In this document: positions 63,998-64,000 of the stretch, in pieces
How the letters are laid out: every line of letters begins with the position of its first letter
Position numbering within the stretch: the stretch's first letter is position 1
NCBI GenBank assembly: GCA_023333565.1
Contig: JAJKFH010004143.1
Coordinates: forward strand, 98,348 to 162,347
Reading direction: 5' to 3'
DNA from: Puffinus mauretanicus
Lineage: Eukaryota > Chordata > Aves > Procellariiformes > Procellariidae
DNA length: 64,000 nt
The notes under the pieces: model-generated
What the model was told of the DNA's origin: nothing
Seen by the model: the letters and a program-made list of their open reading frames with translations, nothing else
Databases searched by the model: none
Position numbers and translations under genes: made by a program

Positions 63998-64000
63998 CTG
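63998..64000 (-). other. Possible 3' edge of a non-coding first exon (consensus donor)
   Basis: On the minus strand the last ten bases read CAGGTAAGAT, a perfect splice-donor match, with the CAG at 64000-63998. A non-coding ABCC9 exon is required upstream of the acceptor at 57102-57103, and this donor would serve. Only three exon bases would be visible, and such strings also occur by chance, so this is a suggestion. Confidence 0.25.

Larger units (their letters stand above)
57102..64000 (-). other. Upstream intron or 5' flank of ABCC9
   Basis: The start exon is spliced to something upstream, so this 6.9 kb is at least partly the intron between a non-coding first exon and the start exon. I see no CpG-rich promoter and no recognisable protein-coding exon here. 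Small items are a possible SINE remnant near 59113, AT-rich repeats near 58720-58800, a pyrimidine run near 60100-60120 and a consensus donor at the right edge. Confidence 0.75.

Overview
The window is vertebrate, and most likely avian, nuclear DNA: AT-rich, intron-dominated sequence holding a single gene on the minus strand. A bird is suggested by a truncated CR1 LINE ending in the octamer tail typical of avian CR1 (54211-54662) and by a fragment resembling an avian LTR-type repeat (about 50170-50295). There is no sign of bacterial gene organisation. No second protein-coding gene, CRISPR array or RNA gene could be supported.

The gene is ABCC9, encoding SUR2, the regulatory ABC subunit of ATP-sensitive potassium channels. 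Reading right to left, 30 coding exons run from the start codon at 57078-57080 to an exon ending at 1340. All are bounded by GT-AG sites. Joined, they give about 1269 residues of a family that is about 1550 residues long. TMD0 is in exons 1-4 and the L0 linker in exon 5 to early exon 6. TMD1 is in exons 6-12 or 13. The first nucleotide-binding domain (NBD1) is in exons 15-22, the acidic Glu/Asp tract in exons 23-24, and most of TMD2 in exons 24-30. The rest of TMD2, NBD2 and the C-terminal exons lie beyond the left edge. The start exon begins with 21 bases of 5' UTR after a splice acceptor, so a non-coding first exon and the promoter lie further right, possibly outside the window. Exons are numbered from the start-codon exon; residue numbers count along the joined exons.

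Two points stand out. The 39-base exon 17 (21060-21098), next to the NBD1 Walker A exon, is present with intact splice sites; in mammals this exon is alternatively spliced and alters nucleotide sensitivity. Exon 22 (15553-15677) is 125 bases instead of the expected 126. One base is missing near 15639-15640, which puts a stop at 15633-15635 just after the NBD1 H-loop. All other exons are open and in phase, so a sequence error or a private allele is more likely than a decayed gene.

The introns are mostly featureless AT-rich DNA. They carry a CR1 copy with an odd GC-rich junction, a 21-base minisatellite, a TAC microsatellite, a few short duplications and two small CpG clusters. The 6.9 kb right of the start exon shows only a possible tRNA-derived SINE remnant and a perfect splice-donor match at the very edge. 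I found no convincing undescribed biological system.
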